A stretch of DNA of 64,000 nucleotides from Butyrivibrio sp. MB2005 (GTDB lineage Bacteria > Bacillota > Clostridia > Lachnospirales > Lachnospiraceae). The stretch lies in the NCBI RefSeq assembly GCF_000424285.1, contig NZ_KE384159.1, positions 31,183 through 95,182 on the forward strand, read 5' to 3'. Every line of letters starts with the position of its first letter. The first letter of the stretch is position 1. The notes under the pieces were generated by a model that saw only the letters and a list, made by a program, of their open reading frames with translations, did not search any database and was not told where the DNA came from. The position numbers were made by a program, and so were the translations under genes. Below, in pieces: positions 50,745-60,332 of this stretch.

Positions 50745-51113
50745 TTATAATACTTCCGGAGCGAGAGAAAGAATCTTCATGTATTTCTTATCACGAAGCT
50801 CTCTTGCAACGGGTCCAAAAATACGAGTTCCCTTCGGGTTACCTTCATCATTGATGATAACAGCAGCGTTCTCATCAAAACGGATGTAAGAACCATCCTT
50901 ACGGCGAGTCTCTTTAACAGTACGTACTACAACTGCCTTAACAACATCACCCTTCTTTACAACGCCGCCTGGTGTTGCTTCTTTAACCGAAGCAACAACT
51001 ACATCGCCGATTCTCGCATATCTTCTTGTAGAACCACCCATAACACGGATTGTTAAAAGCTCTTTAGCACCTGTGTTATCAGCAACTCTAAGTCTGCTTT
51101 CCTGCTGAATCAT
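50745..51113 (-). CDS. rplN: Ribosomal protein L14
   Basis: A 122-residue L14: [20 protein letters not shown] and [20 protein letters not shown]. It lies at the subunit interface. First gene of the spc part of the cluster, 45 bases after rpsQ, with no clear separate promoter. Confidence 0.98.
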   Translation of the reverse strand: MIQQESRLRVADNTGAKELLTIRVMGGSTRRYARIGDVVVASVKEATPGGVVKKGDVVKAVVVRTVKETRRKDGSYIRFDENAAVIINDEGNPKGTRIFGPVARELRDKKYMKILSLAPEVL

Positions 51114-51158
51114 GTTATTTCTCCTTTTATAATCAACAATCTGAAAACCATCCGCTAA

Positions 51159-51413
51159 TTACTTAGCACGTTCAATAATCTGAACCAATCTCCATCTCTT
51201 ATCCTTAGACATGGGTCTTGTTTCCATAACCTTGACTGTATCACCTATACGACATTCATTGTTCTCATCATGAGCCTTCAGCTTATAGGTTCTTTTTACA
51301 ATCTTCTTGTAAAGAGGATGCTTTACATGATCTTCGATGGAAACAACGATGGTCTTATCCATCTTATCGCTTGTTACTTTACCAACACGCGTTTTTCTTA
51401 AATTTCTTTCCAC
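51159..51413 (-). CDS. rpsQ: Ribosomal protein S17
   Basis: An 84-residue OB-fold S17: [39 protein letters not shown]. It binds the 5' domain of 16S rRNA. Last gene of the S10 part, after rpmC. Confidence 0.98.
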   Translation of the reverse strand: MERNLRKTRVGKVTSDKMDKTIVVSIEDHVKHPLYKKIVKRTYKLKAHDENNECRIGDTVKVMETRPMSKDKRWRLVQIIERAK

Positions 51414-51437
51414 GATATATCTCCTTTCAGGATTCCA

Positions 51438-51641
51438 TTACTTTGCAGCATTCTGTGTAATAACAGTCTGAATTCTTGCAATGTTCTTTCTAACCTCTTT
51501 AATTCTTGCTGTGTTATCCAGCTGGTTAGTTGCATTCTGGAATCTCAGATTAAAAAGTTCCTTTTTAGCTGATACAAGCTCCTGATTAAGTTCCTCAGCA
51601 GACTTAGCCTTCAGCTCTTCTACATACTTATTAGTTTTCAT
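51438..51641 (-). CDS. rpmC: Ribosomal protein L29
   Basis: A 67-residue helical hairpin protein: [20 protein letters not shown], then [15 protein letters not shown]. The ATG at 51641 has GGCGGTGCATCCA upstream; an ATG three codons earlier is less well spaced. It overlaps the rplP 3' end by 11 bases, implying coupling. Confidence 0.97.
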   Translation of the reverse strand: MKTNKYVEELKAKSAEELNQELVSAKKELFNLRFQNATNQLDNTARIKEVRKNIARIQTVITQNAAK

Positions 51642-52068
51642 TGGATGCACCGCCTTCCAAATCAGCCTTTGATACGATCTTACACTTGCAAGGAAGCTTG
51701 TGAACTGCGAGACGAAGTGCCTCTCTAGCTACCTCTTCATCGACTCCGCCGATTTCAAACATAACACGTCCAGGCTTAACAACAGCTACCCAGTAATCTA
51801 CAGAACCCTTACCGGAACCCATACGAGTTTCAGCAGGCTTTGCTGTAACAGGCTTGTCAGGGAAAATCTTGATCCATACCTGACCGCCACGCTTGATGAA
51901 ACGAGTCATAGCGACACGGGCTGCCTCGATCTGATTAGAACGAATCCAGCAGGGCTCAAGCGCTACTATTCCATACTCACCGTATGCGATTGTGTTGCCG
52001 CGTGTAGCCTTACCAGCCATAGAACCGCGGAACTGCTTACGATGCTTTACTCTCTTCGGCATTAACAT
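51631..52068 (-). CDS. rplP: Ribosomal protein L16
   Basis: A 145-residue L16 beginning [20 protein letters not shown], with [17 protein letters not shown] near the middle. It helps form the tRNA corridor of the 50S. The start at 52068 overlaps the rpsC stop as TAATG and has GGGAGCGATAAATA upstream. Confidence 0.98.
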   Translation of the reverse strand: MLMPKRVKHRKQFRGSMAGKATRGNTIAYGEYGIVALEPCWIRSNQIEAARVAMTRFIKRGGQVWIKIFPDKPVTAKPAETRMGSGKGSVDYWVAVVKPGRVMFEIGGVDEEVAREALRLAVHKLPCKCKIVSKADLEGGASNEN

Positions 52069-52739
52069 TATTTATCGCTCCCTTCCTTATCTGAATTCTC
52101 GGATGCTTTGGTGGGAAGTACTTCACCCTTATAGATCCATACCTTAACACCAACCTTACCATAGGTTGTATCTGCCTCAGCAAATCCATAATCAATATCT
52201 GCTCTAAGTGTCTGAAGCGGGATTGTTCCCTCGCTGTAGAACTCGCTACGAGCGATATCAGCACCACCAAGACGACCACTGCAGCAAGCCTTGATACCCT
52301 GTGCATCTGTCTTCATTGTTCTGCTCATGCAGGACTTCATAGCACGACGGAATGATACACGGTTCTCGAGCTGCTGTGCGATGTTCTCTGCAACAAGCTG
52401 AGCATCCTTATCGGGCTTCTTGATTTCCTTAATATCTACAAGAACCTTCTTATCTGTGATCTTTGAAAGTTCTTTCTTAGTAACTTCGATCTCTGCGCCA
52501 CCCTTACCGATTACTACGCCGGGCTTTGCTGTATAAACGATTACCTTAACACGGTCAGATGCTCTCTCGATTTCGATCTTGGAGATGCCTGCCGCATAAA
52601 GCTTCTTCTTCAGAAACTTTCTGATCTTGTAGTCTTCAACAAGATTGTCTGCAAATTCATTATTATCTGCATACCATTTGGAATCCCAATCTGCGATGAC
52701 GCCAACTCTCAGGCCATGAGGATTAACTTTCTGTCCCAT
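52068..52739 (-). CDS. rpsC: Ribosomal protein S3
   Basis: A 223-residue S3: [20 protein letters not shown], the KH-domain GKGGAEIEV region ([19 protein letters not shown]) and the C-terminal [12 protein letters not shown]. It forms part of the mRNA entry channel and its helicase. 20 bases after rplV. Confidence 0.98.
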   Translation of the reverse strand: MGQKVNPHGLRVGVIADWDSKWYADNNEFADNLVEDYKIRKFLKKKLYAAGISKIEIERASDRVKVIVYTAKPGVVIGKGGAEIEVTKKELSKITDKKVLVDIKEIKKPDKDAQLVAENIAQQLENRVSFRRAMKSCMSRTMKTDAQGIKACCSGRLGGADIARSEFYSEGTIPLQTLRADIDYGFAEADTTYGKVGVKVWIYKGEVLPTKASENSDKEGSDK

Positions 52740-52759
52740 TGAACTTACTATCTCCTTTC

Positions 52760-53146
52760 TTATCTCTCATCCAGAATCAATGTCAAATGGCTTAATTTCT
52801 TCTGAATTCTGTAAGCTCTACCCTGAGCTCTAGGCTGAATTCTCTTCATAATCGGGCCATTGCTTGCATTGCACTCTGCAATGTACAGATTTGCTCTGTT
52901 CATGCCGTTATTGTTCTCAGCATTAGCAATTGCAGAATTAAGTAACTTAAAAATTACGCTTGATGCATATCTCGGATTGTATTCCAAAATAGCAAGTGCT
53001 GTCTCAACGTCTTTACCCCTGATGGCATCCATAACAAAGCATGCCTTCTGAACAGGGATTCTTGCGTAAGATAACTTTGCTGAAGGTCTGTTGTCCTTCT
53101 GAGCATTTCTCTCTCTCTTAACTTGGGTTCTATGCGCTGTAGCCAT
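52760..53146 (-). CDS. rplV: Ribosomal protein L22
   Basis: A 128-residue L22 ([20 protein letters not shown], then [17 protein letters not shown]). Its long hairpin lines the exit tunnel. The ATG at 53146 has AAAGGAGGTTATTCT upstream, so the ATG six codons earlier, which overlaps this site, is not used. Confidence 0.98.
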   Translation of the reverse strand: MATAHRTQVKRERNAQKDNRPSAKLSYARIPVQKACFVMDAIRGKDVETALAILEYNPRYASSVIFKLLNSAIANAENNNGMNRANLYIAECNASNGPIMKRIQPRAQGRAYRIQKKLSHLTLILDER

Positions 53147-53189
53147 AGAATAACCTCCTTTCACTGTTCAAAAACTGTAACCGGTCGAT

Positions 53190-53471
53190 TTAGCGAACTC
53201 CGCCCTTCTTCTCGGCGCCTGCATGACCTCTATAGGTTCTTGTAGGAACGAATTCACCAAGCTTGTGACCAACCATATCTTCCGTTACATATACCGGAAT
53301 ATGTTTTCTTCCGTCATGAACAGCGATTGTGTGTCCAACGAAGGAAGGGAAAATCGTGGAACGACGGGACCATGTCTTAACGATTTGCTTCTGATTCTCT
53401 GCATTCATTGCATCGATCTTCTTAAGCAGGCTTGCGTCTGCGAAAGGTCCCTTTTTAAGTGATCTTGACAT
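53190..53471 (-). CDS. rpsS: Ribosomal protein S19
   Basis: A 93-residue S19: [39 protein letters not shown] and [14 protein letters not shown]. It sits in the 30S head. GGAGAATGACA before the ATG at 53471 sets the start. Confidence 0.98.
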   Translation of the reverse strand: MSRSLKKGPFADASLLKKIDAMNAENQKQIVKTWSRRSTIFPSFVGHTIAVHDGRKHIPVYVTEDMVGHKLGEFVPTRTYRGHAGAEKKGGVR

Positions 53472-53503
53472 TGTCATTCTCCTCTCAAATAACTCAACAT
53501 GGC

Positions 53504-54346
53504 TTATTTAATAGCCTTACCGTCTCTTCTTCTGATGATCATCTTGTTAGAAGCCTTTTTCTTCTTACGTGTCTTGTAACCAAGAGCAGGCTTACCCCAA
53601 GGTGTGCACGGACCGGGACGACCGATAGGTGCTCTACCCTCACCACCACCATGCGGGTGATCATTCGGGTTCATAACTGATCCACGAACTGTAGGACGGA
53701 TACCCATGTGGCGCTTACGACCAGCTTTACCAATGTTGATAAGGTTGTGATCGATATTACCAACTGTACCGATTGTAGCACGGCACTCGATAGGAACAAG
53801 TCTCATCTCGCCAGAAGGAAGACGAAGTGTAGCATACTTACCTTCCTTAGCCATAAGCTGAGCTGAGTTACCAGCTGAACGAACGAGCTGACCACCTCTT
53901 CCGGGATAGAGCTCGATGTTATGTACGCTCTCACCGACAGGAATGTTTGCAAGAGGGAGGCAGTTACCGATACGAACCTCGGCTGCAGGACCATTCATGA
54001 TTGTCATGCCATCCTTAAGTCCCTGAGGAGCAAGGATGTAAGCCTTTGTGCCATCCTCATACTCAAGCAGTGCGATGTTTGCTGTTCTGTTAGGATCGTA
54101 CTCGATACCGATAACCTTAGCTGTGCACTCATCTTTATAACGCTTGAAGTCGATGATTCTGTATTTTCTTCTTCCACCGCCACCGCGATGTCTTACTGTA
54201 ATCTTACCCTGGTTGTTACGTCCAGCGATTGAATTCTTAGAAACGAGGAGGCTCTTCTCGGGAGTCTTCTTTGTGATCTCTGAGAAATCAGAACCTGTCA
54301 TGTTTCTTCTGGACGGTGTATATGGGCCGTATTTCTTAATTCCCAT
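53504..54346 (-). CDS. rplB: Ribosomal protein L2
   Basis: A 280-residue L2: [20 protein letters not shown], the central RNA-binding SH3/OB parts and the conserved [20 protein letters not shown] near the peptidyl-transferase centre. Normal place between rplW and rpsS. An 85-base gap upstream contains the pair ACGCAC/GTGCGT enclosing GGATC/GATCC, a possible processing hairpin. Confidence 0.98.
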   Translation of the reverse strand: MGIKKYGPYTPSRRNMTGSDFSEITKKTPEKSLLVSKNSIAGRNNQGKITVRHRGGGGRRKYRIIDFKRYKDECTAKVIGIEYDPNRTANIALLEYEDGTKAYILAPQGLKDGMTIMNGPAAEVRIGNCLPLANIPVGESVHNIELYPGRGGQLVRSAGNSAQLMAKEGKYATLRLPSGEMRLVPIECRATIGTVGNIDHNLINIGKAGRKRHMGIRPTVRGSVMNPNDHPHGGGEGRAPIGRPGPCTPWGKPALGYKTRKKKKASNKMIIRRRDGKAIK

Positions 54347-54431
54347 GATAATCTCCTTTTGTTTTTATCACGCACGGCTTGTGCCTGGATCCGGACTTTG
54401 ATTGATCCTGTGCGTATAGTCTATTGGTTAA

Positions 54432-54731
54432 TTAAAGTCCCTGGAAAATCTCGATATCCTTGCTGTCCTCGGTAAGCTGTACGATTGCCTTCTTAACCTT
54501 AGCAGTTCTGCCATAAGTCATTCCGCGTCTCTTAAGCTTTCCGTTAGCATTGAGAGTGTTTACCTTAGCAACCTTAGCGCCATCGAACATCTTCTCAACA
54601 GCTTCCTTGATCATTGTCTTGTTAGCTTCAGGATGTACGAAGAAAGTGTACTTTTTCTCACCCATAGCGTTCATGCTCTTCTCTGTGAGCACGGGCTCAA
54701 GGATTACGTCATAATACTGAATAGCTGCCAT
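54432..54731 (-). CDS. rplW: Ribosomal protein L23
   Basis: A 99-residue L23 ([40 protein letters not shown]). It is the docking site for trigger factor and SRP at the tunnel exit. Its start overlaps the rplD stop by one base. Confidence 0.98.
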   Translation of the reverse strand: MAAIQYYDVILEPVLTEKSMNAMGEKKYTFFVHPEANKTMIKEAVEKMFDGAKVAKVNTLNANGKLKRRGMTYGRTAKVKKAIVQLTEDSKDIEIFQGL

Positions 54732-55354
54732 TATGCATACACCTCCTCAATCTTAGCAACTGCGTCCTTTGTAAGAACGAGTGTCTGTGCATTTACAATA
54801 TCATATACATTGATTGTATTTGTAAGTGCTGTCTTTACTTCAGGAAGATTGCTTGCTGACTTAACAACCTTAGCATCGTTATCTGCAAGAACAACGAGTG
54901 CCTTACGTGTAGCCTTAAGGTTTGTCATAACCTCTGCAAACTTCTTTGTCTTAAACTCATCCATCTTGAGCTCGTCAAGAACGATAAGCTTACCTGTCTG
55001 AACCTTATCAGTGAGTGCTGACTTAAGAGCAACTCTCTTCTCTTTCTGGTTCATCTTGAAAGAATAATCTCTCGGAGCGGGTGCGAATACTACACCACCG
55101 CCTGTCCACTGAGGAGCTCTTGTTGAACCCTGTCTTGCATGACCGGTTCCCTTCTGTCTCCAAGGCTTACGACCGCCTCCGCTAACCTCGGAACGAGTCT
55201 TTGCCTTCTGTGTACCCTGACGCTTGTTAGCAAGCTGCTGAACTACTGCCAGATGTACAAGATGTTCATTTACTTCAACTCCGAAGATGGCATCGTTAAG
55301 TTCGATGTTGCCAACTTCTTTGCCTTCCATATTGTAAACAGATACGTTAGCCAT
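54731..55354 (-). CDS. rplD: Ribosomal protein L4
   Basis: A 207-residue L4 with the tunnel loop [20 protein letters not shown]. In some bacteria L4 represses the S10 operon; the structured leader before rpsJ makes this worth considering here. The ATG at 55354 has AAAGGAGGAACATACAG upstream. Confidence 0.98.
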   Translation of the reverse strand: MANVSVYNMEGKEVGNIELNDAIFGVEVNEHLVHLAVVQQLANKRQGTQKAKTRSEVSGGGRKPWRQKGTGHARQGSTRAPQWTGGGVVFAPAPRDYSFKMNQKEKRVALKSALTDKVQTGKLIVLDELKMDEFKTKKFAEVMTNLKATRKALVVLADNDAKVVKSASNLPEVKTALTNTINVYDIVNAQTLVLTKDAVAKIEEVYA

Positions 55355-55379
55355 CTGTATGTTCCTCCTTTCGAAAAGT

Positions 55380-56063
55380 TTATGCCTCAACCTTTGTAGT
55401 TTCCTTGATTGTTACAAGTCCCTTCTTCGGTCCGGGTACTGCGCCCTTTACAAGGATCAGATTCTTGTCAGCGTCTACGCGAACAACCTCAAGATTCTGA
55501 ACTGTTACCTTAACGCATCCCATGTGACCAGGCATTCCTTTTCCTTTGAATACACGGCTCGGATCAGAACTGGATCCGTTAGAACCCTGATGACGGTGGA
55601 ACTTGGAACCATGGGCCATAGGTCCTCTGTGCTGACCATTCTTCTTAATTGCGCCCTGGAATCCCTTACCCTTGGAAGTTGCTGTAGCATCGATCTTGTC
55701 GCCAGCAGCGAAGATGTCAGCCTTGATCTCGCTTCCAAGCTCATACTCAGATGCGTTCTCGAACTTGAACTCGCGAACGAATCTCTTGCAGGAAACGCCA
55801 GCCTTTTTGAAGTGACCCTGCTGAGCCTTGTTTACACCATGTGCATGTACGATTGTCTTCTTGCCGTTCTTGTCTCTGTTGATGATCTTTTCTTTCTTAT
55901 CAACATAACCAACCTGAACTGCACTGTAACCATCGTTCTCAACGGTCTTGATCTGTGTTACTACACAGGGGCCTGCCTGCAGAACAGTTACAGGTACAAG
56001 TGAACCGTCTTCGTTGAAGATCTGTGTCATACCGATCTTCGTAGCTAAGATAGCCTTCTTCAT
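55380..56063 (-). CDS. rplC: Ribosomal protein L3
   Basis: A 227-residue L3: [20 protein letters not shown], and the conserved [20 protein letters not shown] loop with the glutamine that is methylated in some bacteria. It reaches the peptidyl-transferase centre. A 145-base structured gap separates it from rpsJ. Confidence 0.98.
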   Translation of the reverse strand: MKKAILATKIGMTQIFNEDGSLVPVTVLQAGPCVVTQIKTVENDGYSAVQVGYVDKKEKIINRDKNGKKTIVHAHGVNKAQQGHFKKAGVSCKRFVREFKFENASEYELGSEIKADIFAAGDKIDATATSKGKGFQGAIKKNGQHRGPMAHGSKFHRHQGSNGSSSDPSRVFKGKGMPGHMGCVKVTVQNLEVVRVDADKNLILVKGAVPGPKKGLVTIKETTKVEA

Positions 56064-56208
56064 TGTATTTACCTCCTTATTACATCTACAGCGGATGCTT
56101 ACATCGTTCGCAATGTCGCTTTAATTGCACATTGGCAATTCTCCAGTTTTCACGGCATCATGCGTCTTGCATCATACTAGTAGAGGTTTAACATTAGTAG
56201 CCGATGAA
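56064..56208 (-). other. Structured gap between rpsJ and rplC
   Basis: The minus-strand transcript can form AGCG/CGCT enclosing GACAT/ATGT, ending about 15 bases before the AAGGAGGTAAATACA site of rplC. There is no promoter I trust. It is unusually long for the S10 operon and may be a translational control or RNA processing element. Confidence 0.35.
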
Positions 56209-56520
56209 TTATTTCATCTTGATATTGATATTTACACCTGCGGGCATCTCTAATCTCTGAAGAGCCTCAACTGTCTTAGGTGTAGGTGTGATGATATCGA
56301 TAAGTCTCTTATGTGTTCTCTGCTCGAACTGCTCTCTGGAATCCTTGTACTTGTGTACCGCACGAAGGATTGTTACTACTTCCTTCTTAGTGGGAAGCGG
56401 TACAGGTCCGCTAACCTGAGATCCGTTCTTCTTGACTGTCTCGATGATCTTCTTGGCAGATGCATCAACAAGCTGATGATCATAAGCCTTAAGTGTAATT
56501 CTCATTACCTGATTTGCCAT
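56209..56520 (-). CDS. rpsJ: Ribosomal protein S10
   Basis: A 103-residue S10: [40 protein letters not shown]. It acts in the 30S head and, with NusB, in antitermination. First gene of the S10 operon, preceded by AAAAGGAGGCGAC and a leader of about 265 bases from the promoter at 56793-56821. Confidence 0.98.
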   Translation of the reverse strand: MANQVMRITLKAYDHQLVDASAKKIIETVKKNGSQVSGPVPLPTKKEVVTILRAVHKYKDSREQFEQRTHKRLIDIITPTPKTVEALQRLEMPAGVNINIKMK

Positions 56521-56786
56521 AAAAAAAGTCGCCTCCTTTTCGCACTTTAATTAGATAAGTACGACAAGCGGTGACTGTACACTCTCCCGTGTGTGTCGTG
56601 AACTTTCACATCCACAATCTTTTCACACGTCGTTTCTGTTCGCTAAGCTTCACAGACATATTGTTTGTACAGTGACTTGTCGTCAGATTGTCTGACCTTT
56701 AAGGTCTCTTGACATTCGCTCCACGGAAAACCTGCCTCACTGGATAAGGCAGCAACCTCACGCTTCACAGCTATCATGTCACAGCA
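56521..56786 (-). ncRNA. S10 operon leader with long-range helix
   Basis: Segment 56667-56684 and segment 56559-56580 are complementary over ACGACAAG and ACTGTAC (8 and 7 bp around an internal bulge), enclosing about 86 bases. Inside, GTGAA/TTCAC and CGTGTG/CACACG can pair. Further upstream CTGCCT/AGGCAG forms a separate hairpin. The closing arm ends about 25 bases before the rpsJ ribosome-binding site. It is probably an autoregulatory leader (L4 in some bacteria); the ligand is not known here. Confidence 0.5.
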
Positions 56787-56792
56787 TTGATA

Positions 56793-56821
56793 AATATATC
56801 CTATTTCTTTTCCATATGCAA
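56793..56821 (-). promoter_or_regulatory. Promoter of the S10 operon
   Basis: On the minus strand TTGCAT (56816-56821), 17 bases, TATATT (56793-56798). Transcription would start near 56786. It is the only good promoter pair found upstream of the ribosomal cluster. Confidence 0.7.
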
Positions 56822-56839
56822 GCATTATTTTCAAAATTA

Positions 56840-57083
56840 ATTACTTTTTACGTAAAATAAGCAATTTCGAGCATTTTGACTTGATGTTTTTTAATCTATT
56901 TCACCTGCATTGTTTCTTTTTTTCATATTTTATATAAAATCTATAAATGTTTCTTCTATATTATATGGAAGAAAACATGATTATTATATAATATGGAAGA
57001 AGAAAGCACATCTTGTTTTTATGTGACTGTATTTCTTCTATAAATAATGTTTGTTTTATCATTTTTAGTTTTAGGAGTCAAAT
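56840..57083. other. AT-rich divergent region with repeated half-sites
   Basis: TTCTTCTATA occurs at 56951-56960 and 57033-57042, and its near reverse complement TATGGAAGAA at 56964-56973 and 56992-57001. They form two inverted repeats between the S10 promoter and the methyltransferase gene. They may be protein-binding sites; no gene is seen. Confidence 0.45.
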
Positions 57084-57947
57084 ATGTGGATTGCAGATAA
57101 TTGGAAGGACTATGAGGTAATAGATACTTCTAGCGGCGAGAAGCTGGAGAGATGGGCCGACTATATGCTGGTGCGCCCCGATCCCCAGGTAATATGGAAC
57201 ACAGAGAAAAAGCACATGGGCTGGAAGAAATTCAACGCCCGTTATAATAGAAGCAACAAAGGCGGCGGTGAATGGGATTTTAGAAACCTCCCGGAGGAAT
57301 GGACTATTAATTATAAGGAACTTACCTTCCATTTAAAGCCCTTCAGCTTTAAGCATACAGGACTTTTCCCGGAGCAGGCTGCTAACTGGGACTGGTTCTC
57401 TGAGCTTATCAAAAATGCAGACAGACCAATCAAGGTATTAAACCTGTTCGCATATACAGGTGGCGCTACAGTCTCCGCCGCAAAAGCAGGTGCAGCCGTT
57501 ACCCACGTAGATGCTGCTAAGGGCATGGTTCAGTGGGCAAAAGAGAATGCTGCATCATCAGGACTAGCAGATGCTCCTATCAGATGGCTTGTGGATGACT
57601 GCGGCAAGTTCGTTGACAGAGAGCTTAGACGCGGCAACAGCTATGATGCCATAATCATGGATCCCCCTTCTTATGGAAGAGGTCCCAAGGGCGAAATTTG
57701 GAAAATAGAAGACTGCGTATATGATCTGATCCTTAGAAGCGCAAAGCTCTTATCAGATAAACCGCTTTTCTTCTTAATTAATTCATACACAACAGGATTA
57801 CAGCCCGCAGTGCTTTCCTACATGCTCCATACAGCAATCGATCCACTTCACGAAGGATATGTGGAAGCTGATGAAGTAGGACTTCCCGTTAAATCAAACG
57901 GTCTGGTTCTTCCCTGCGGCGCAAGCGGACGATGGGTTGCAAAGTAA
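57084..57947 (+). CDS. Class I SAM-dependent methyltransferase (RlmI-like)
   Basis: A 287-residue protein. The SAM-binding motif I is LNLFAYTGGATVSAAKAGA, acidic loop THVDAAKGMV, and motif IV MDPPSYGRG, which is typical of Methyltrans_SAM proteins related to the C-terminal half of RlmI/RlmKL rRNA methyltransferases. No PUA or THUMP domain is fused. Likely substrate is rRNA or another nucleic acid base. GGAGTCAAAT precedes the ATG. A bidirectional terminator follows at 58023-58050. Confidence 0.88.
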   Translation: MWIADNWKDYEVIDTSSGEKLERWADYMLVRPDPQVIWNTEKKHMGWKKFNARYNRSNKGGGEWDFRNLPEEWTINYKELTFHLKPFSFKHTGLFPEQAANWDWFSELIKNADRPIKVLNLFAYTGGATVSAAKAGAAVTHVDAAKGMVQWAKENAASSGLADAPIRWLVDDCGKFVDRELRRGNSYDAIIMDPPSYGRGPKGEIWKIEDCVYDLILRSAKLLSDKPLFFLINSYTTGLQPAVLSYMLHTAIDPLHEGYVEADEVGLPVKSNGLVLPCGASGRWVAK

Positions 57948-58022
57948 TTTAAACCACGAAAAATAATAAATCCGAAAGCATACGTATTTACAAAGCCCAA
58001 AAACAAATTTATAAGCACAACA

Positions 58023-58050
58023 AAAAGGAAGGCACCAAAGCCTTCCTTTT
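58023..58050. terminator. Bidirectional terminator
   Basis: AAAAGGAAGGC and GCCTTCCTTTT form a perfect 11-bp stem with a 6-base loop between the convergent methyltransferase and alarmone synthetase genes. Confidence 0.9.
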
Positions 58051-58077
58051 ATTATAGAAACCACATATTAAAAATTA

Positions 58078-58923
58078 TCAATCATCATCTTCAAGCATTG
58101 CTCTCTGTTCTGCCTGAATCTCTCGCCTTATTATCTCCAGTGTCTCAGTGGATGCTCTTTCCTCTTCCTCTGTAGGAATCATATTGTATGGTGAACCGTC
58201 ACCTGCATCAATACGTTCTCTGATCTGCTGCATTCTGCGGTCAAGCTGATTGATCAGATCCGCACTGAACTTCAGATCCTCTGAAATAAGCTCTGCGTTC
58301 TCGATGTCCTTTTTGTATTTCATCTTATGCTCAAGGCTTGCCCAGAAGTCCATTGCTATGGTTCTGAACTGAACCTCAACCTTCATGTATTCCTTTGTGT
58401 CCGTAAGGAATATGGGAATCTCTACTATAAGATGAAGGCTTCTGTAGCCACTGTCTTTGGGGACAGCGATGTAATCCTTCTCAACAAGGACTTCCACATC
58501 ATCCTGCTTCTTAAGACAATCAGCCAACATATAAATATCATCAACAAAAGAACATATCGCTCTGCATCCTGCAATATCCGATATATTGTCCTGAATATTT
58601 TCAAGGGAAAAAGCAACGCCCTTTCTCTTTAACTTCTCGTAAATACTTACGGGTGTTTTAATTCTGCTCTTTATGTTTTCAAAAGGATTGCGGTTATATC
58701 TGAGTGTAAGCTCTTTGTTTAAAACCTCAAGTTTGGTTCTTACTTCCGATAAAGCACAATCATATTTCATCATCATCATCTGGAATTCCTGCACCTGCCC
58801 TCTCATAATAAGCAGCTGCTCGATTTCCTTCTGAGATATATTACTAACATTTAAAAGCGACTTTTGCTCATCAGTCATGAACGACCGATCAAGCTGAGTT
58901 AAGTCCAAATTACCAATAGCCAT
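58078..58923 (-). CDS. Small alarmone synthetase (RelQ/YjbM type)
   Basis: About 281 residues. The synthetase domain has the region around DIAGCRAICSFVDDIYMLAD, GYRSLHLIVEIP and VEVQFRTIAMDFWASLEHK, all typical of RelA/SpoT synthetases. There is no HD hydrolase, TGS or ACT domain, so it is a stand-alone enzyme that makes (p)ppGpp from ATP and GDP/GTP. The ATG at 58923 has GGAGGAATGCCC upstream. The C-terminus is long and acidic (EIQAEQRAMLEDDD). Confidence 0.92.
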   Translation of the reverse strand: MAIGNLDLTQLDRSFMTDEQKSLLNVSNISQKEIEQLLIMRGQVQEFQMMMMKYDCALSEVRTKLEVLNKELTLRYNRNPFENIKSRIKTPVSIYEKLKRKGVAFSLENIQDNISDIAGCRAICSFVDDIYMLADCLKKQDDVEVLVEKDYIAVPKDSGYRSLHLIVEIPIFLTDTKEYMKVEVQFRTIAMDFWASLEHKMKYKKDIENAELISEDLKFSADLINQLDRRMQQIRERIDAGDGSPYNMIPTEEEERASTETLEIIRREIQAEQRAMLEDDD

Positions 58924-59068
58924 GGGCATTCCTCCAAGCTCTAACGTATGCCCCCTCAAAATGGGTGATCACGCTAATATTCCCCAAATGCGCTCGCCCA
59001 TAAACCAATTATATCATCTAGAAAACTCTATTATATGAAATAAGTGTGAACCTTTGCCTCAGAAAAAC

Positions 59069-60292
59069 TTATCTTTCATCAGCTATATCTTTATATGAAA
59101 TAATTCTGTAATTCAGTGAAGCTCTCGGTCCTGCAAGCTCCTTAAGTCTGTCCTGCAAACGTCTGTGTACCAGCATGCACTCCTCGACACCGGTTCCGGT
59201 AAGAAGTACAAGGTACTGAGTTCTGGAGTATCTGCAGAAAGCATCGCCGTGACGAAGTGTCTCGTTTATAGCAACCTTAAGAGATTCCATTCTTCTCTCT
59301 GCTTTTTCTTCCTGTCTGATCTCTTTACCTTCATAATCGGCAATAGTCAAAAGCAGAAGGAATACTGTAAGTCCGTGTCTCTCCATGTTACGGCTAAGAA
59401 TATGATATGAAGCACTCATCTCAGGGAAAAGACATTCATAAGGCTTATTATCCTCTTCTTCCACAAGCTCGCCGCCGATGGGATGATCCATGTAGTCATC
59501 CTGATCGCTGATACCAAGATCGGAAAAAGCAGAATCCTGCAGGTTCTGATAGCATCTCTGCATATTCTCAGTAGGAGAAACACCGAGCTCCTCAGCGTAG
59601 TATCTGACCATCTCTTCATAAAGAGCATAAGCCTTCTTATAGTCCTTCAGGAACATATAAGCTTCGATCTCACCTACCTGCCACTCACAGTCCTTATCGA
59701 TGTCGGCAGCTGTATGATATACATAAGCCATCTCAGAATACTCTTCATTCTCCTTGTACTGAGCTGTCAGATAATCTACGCACTCATCATACATGGTCCT
59801 GTATTCTTCAGCCCTTCTTGAAATCCAGTAAAGATCATCAAGTTCAGGAAGGAAAGCTCCCTTATAAAGATCAAAGGCCTGCTTCATAAGCTCAGTCTTT
59901 TTCTTATCGGACTTCTGCTTTCTGGCTTCTCTGAAGAACTGTTCAAACTCAATTATATCGGAAGAGATATCAACATCCTGATCAATCACGTATCTTCCGT
60001 CAGAAATGGCAATAAGCTTTCCTCCGGGAATACCGGCTTTCTCAGCAACCTTCTTAAACTGATATACAAGGTTGTTAAGACTGTTATTGAGATTACTCTT
60101 TACGCCAAGATCATCAGAATAAATATCTTCCTGAAGATCCTCTTTAAGCACACCCTCTTCGCCGGCAACGCAGATTCTGGTTATCAGCTGGATATACTTA
60201 GATCCCTTATTCCTTCCCAGTGTGAGACTCTTGCCGTCACATTCAATTCCAAATCCCCCAAGTGTTGTTACTCTTATACTTATTTTTTTCAT
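59069..60292 (-). CDS. BTAD-type regulator with degenerate GGDEF-like tail
   Basis: A 407-residue protein. The N-terminal winged helix (ISIRVTTLGGFGIECDGKSL to about 100) and BTAD helical repeats (WISRRAEEYRTMYDECVDYL and EEMVRYYAEELGVSPTENM, to about 250) are those of SARP-like regulators. The C-terminal part (about 300-400) resembles a GGDEF domain, with LRHGDAFCRYSRTQYLVLLTG where a GGDEF motif would be; the catalytic glycines and acids are absent. It may sense rather than make a nucleotide. Targets are unknown. Confidence 0.75.
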   Translation of the reverse strand: MKKISIRVTTLGGFGIECDGKSLTLGRNKGSKYIQLITRICVAGEEGVLKEDLQEDIYSDDLGVKSNLNNSLNNLVYQFKKVAEKAGIPGGKLIAISDGRYVIDQDVDISSDIIEFEQFFREARKQKSDKKKTELMKQAFDLYKGAFLPELDDLYWISRRAEEYRTMYDECVDYLTAQYKENEEYSEMAYVYHTAADIDKDCEWQVGEIEAYMFLKDYKKAYALYEEMVRYYAEELGVSPTENMQRCYQNLQDSAFSDLGISDQDDYMDHPIGGELVEEEDNKPYECLFPEMSASYHILSRNMERHGLTVFLLLLTIADYEGKEIRQEEKAERRMESLKVAINETLRHGDAFCRYSRTQYLVLLTGTGVEECMLVHRRLQDRLKELAGPRASLNYRIISYKDIADER

Positions 60293-60332
60293 ATCCCTCT
60301 CTCTTGCCTTCTGTCCTTGATAATCAAGATCT

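Noticed and set aside
56643-56834. 63-codon leftward frame upstream of rpsJ
   Set aside because: Its first ATG lies upstream of the promoter -10 box, it has no ribosome-binding site, and its sequence forms the arms of the leader helix. A leader peptide from a later ATG cannot be excluded but is not supported.
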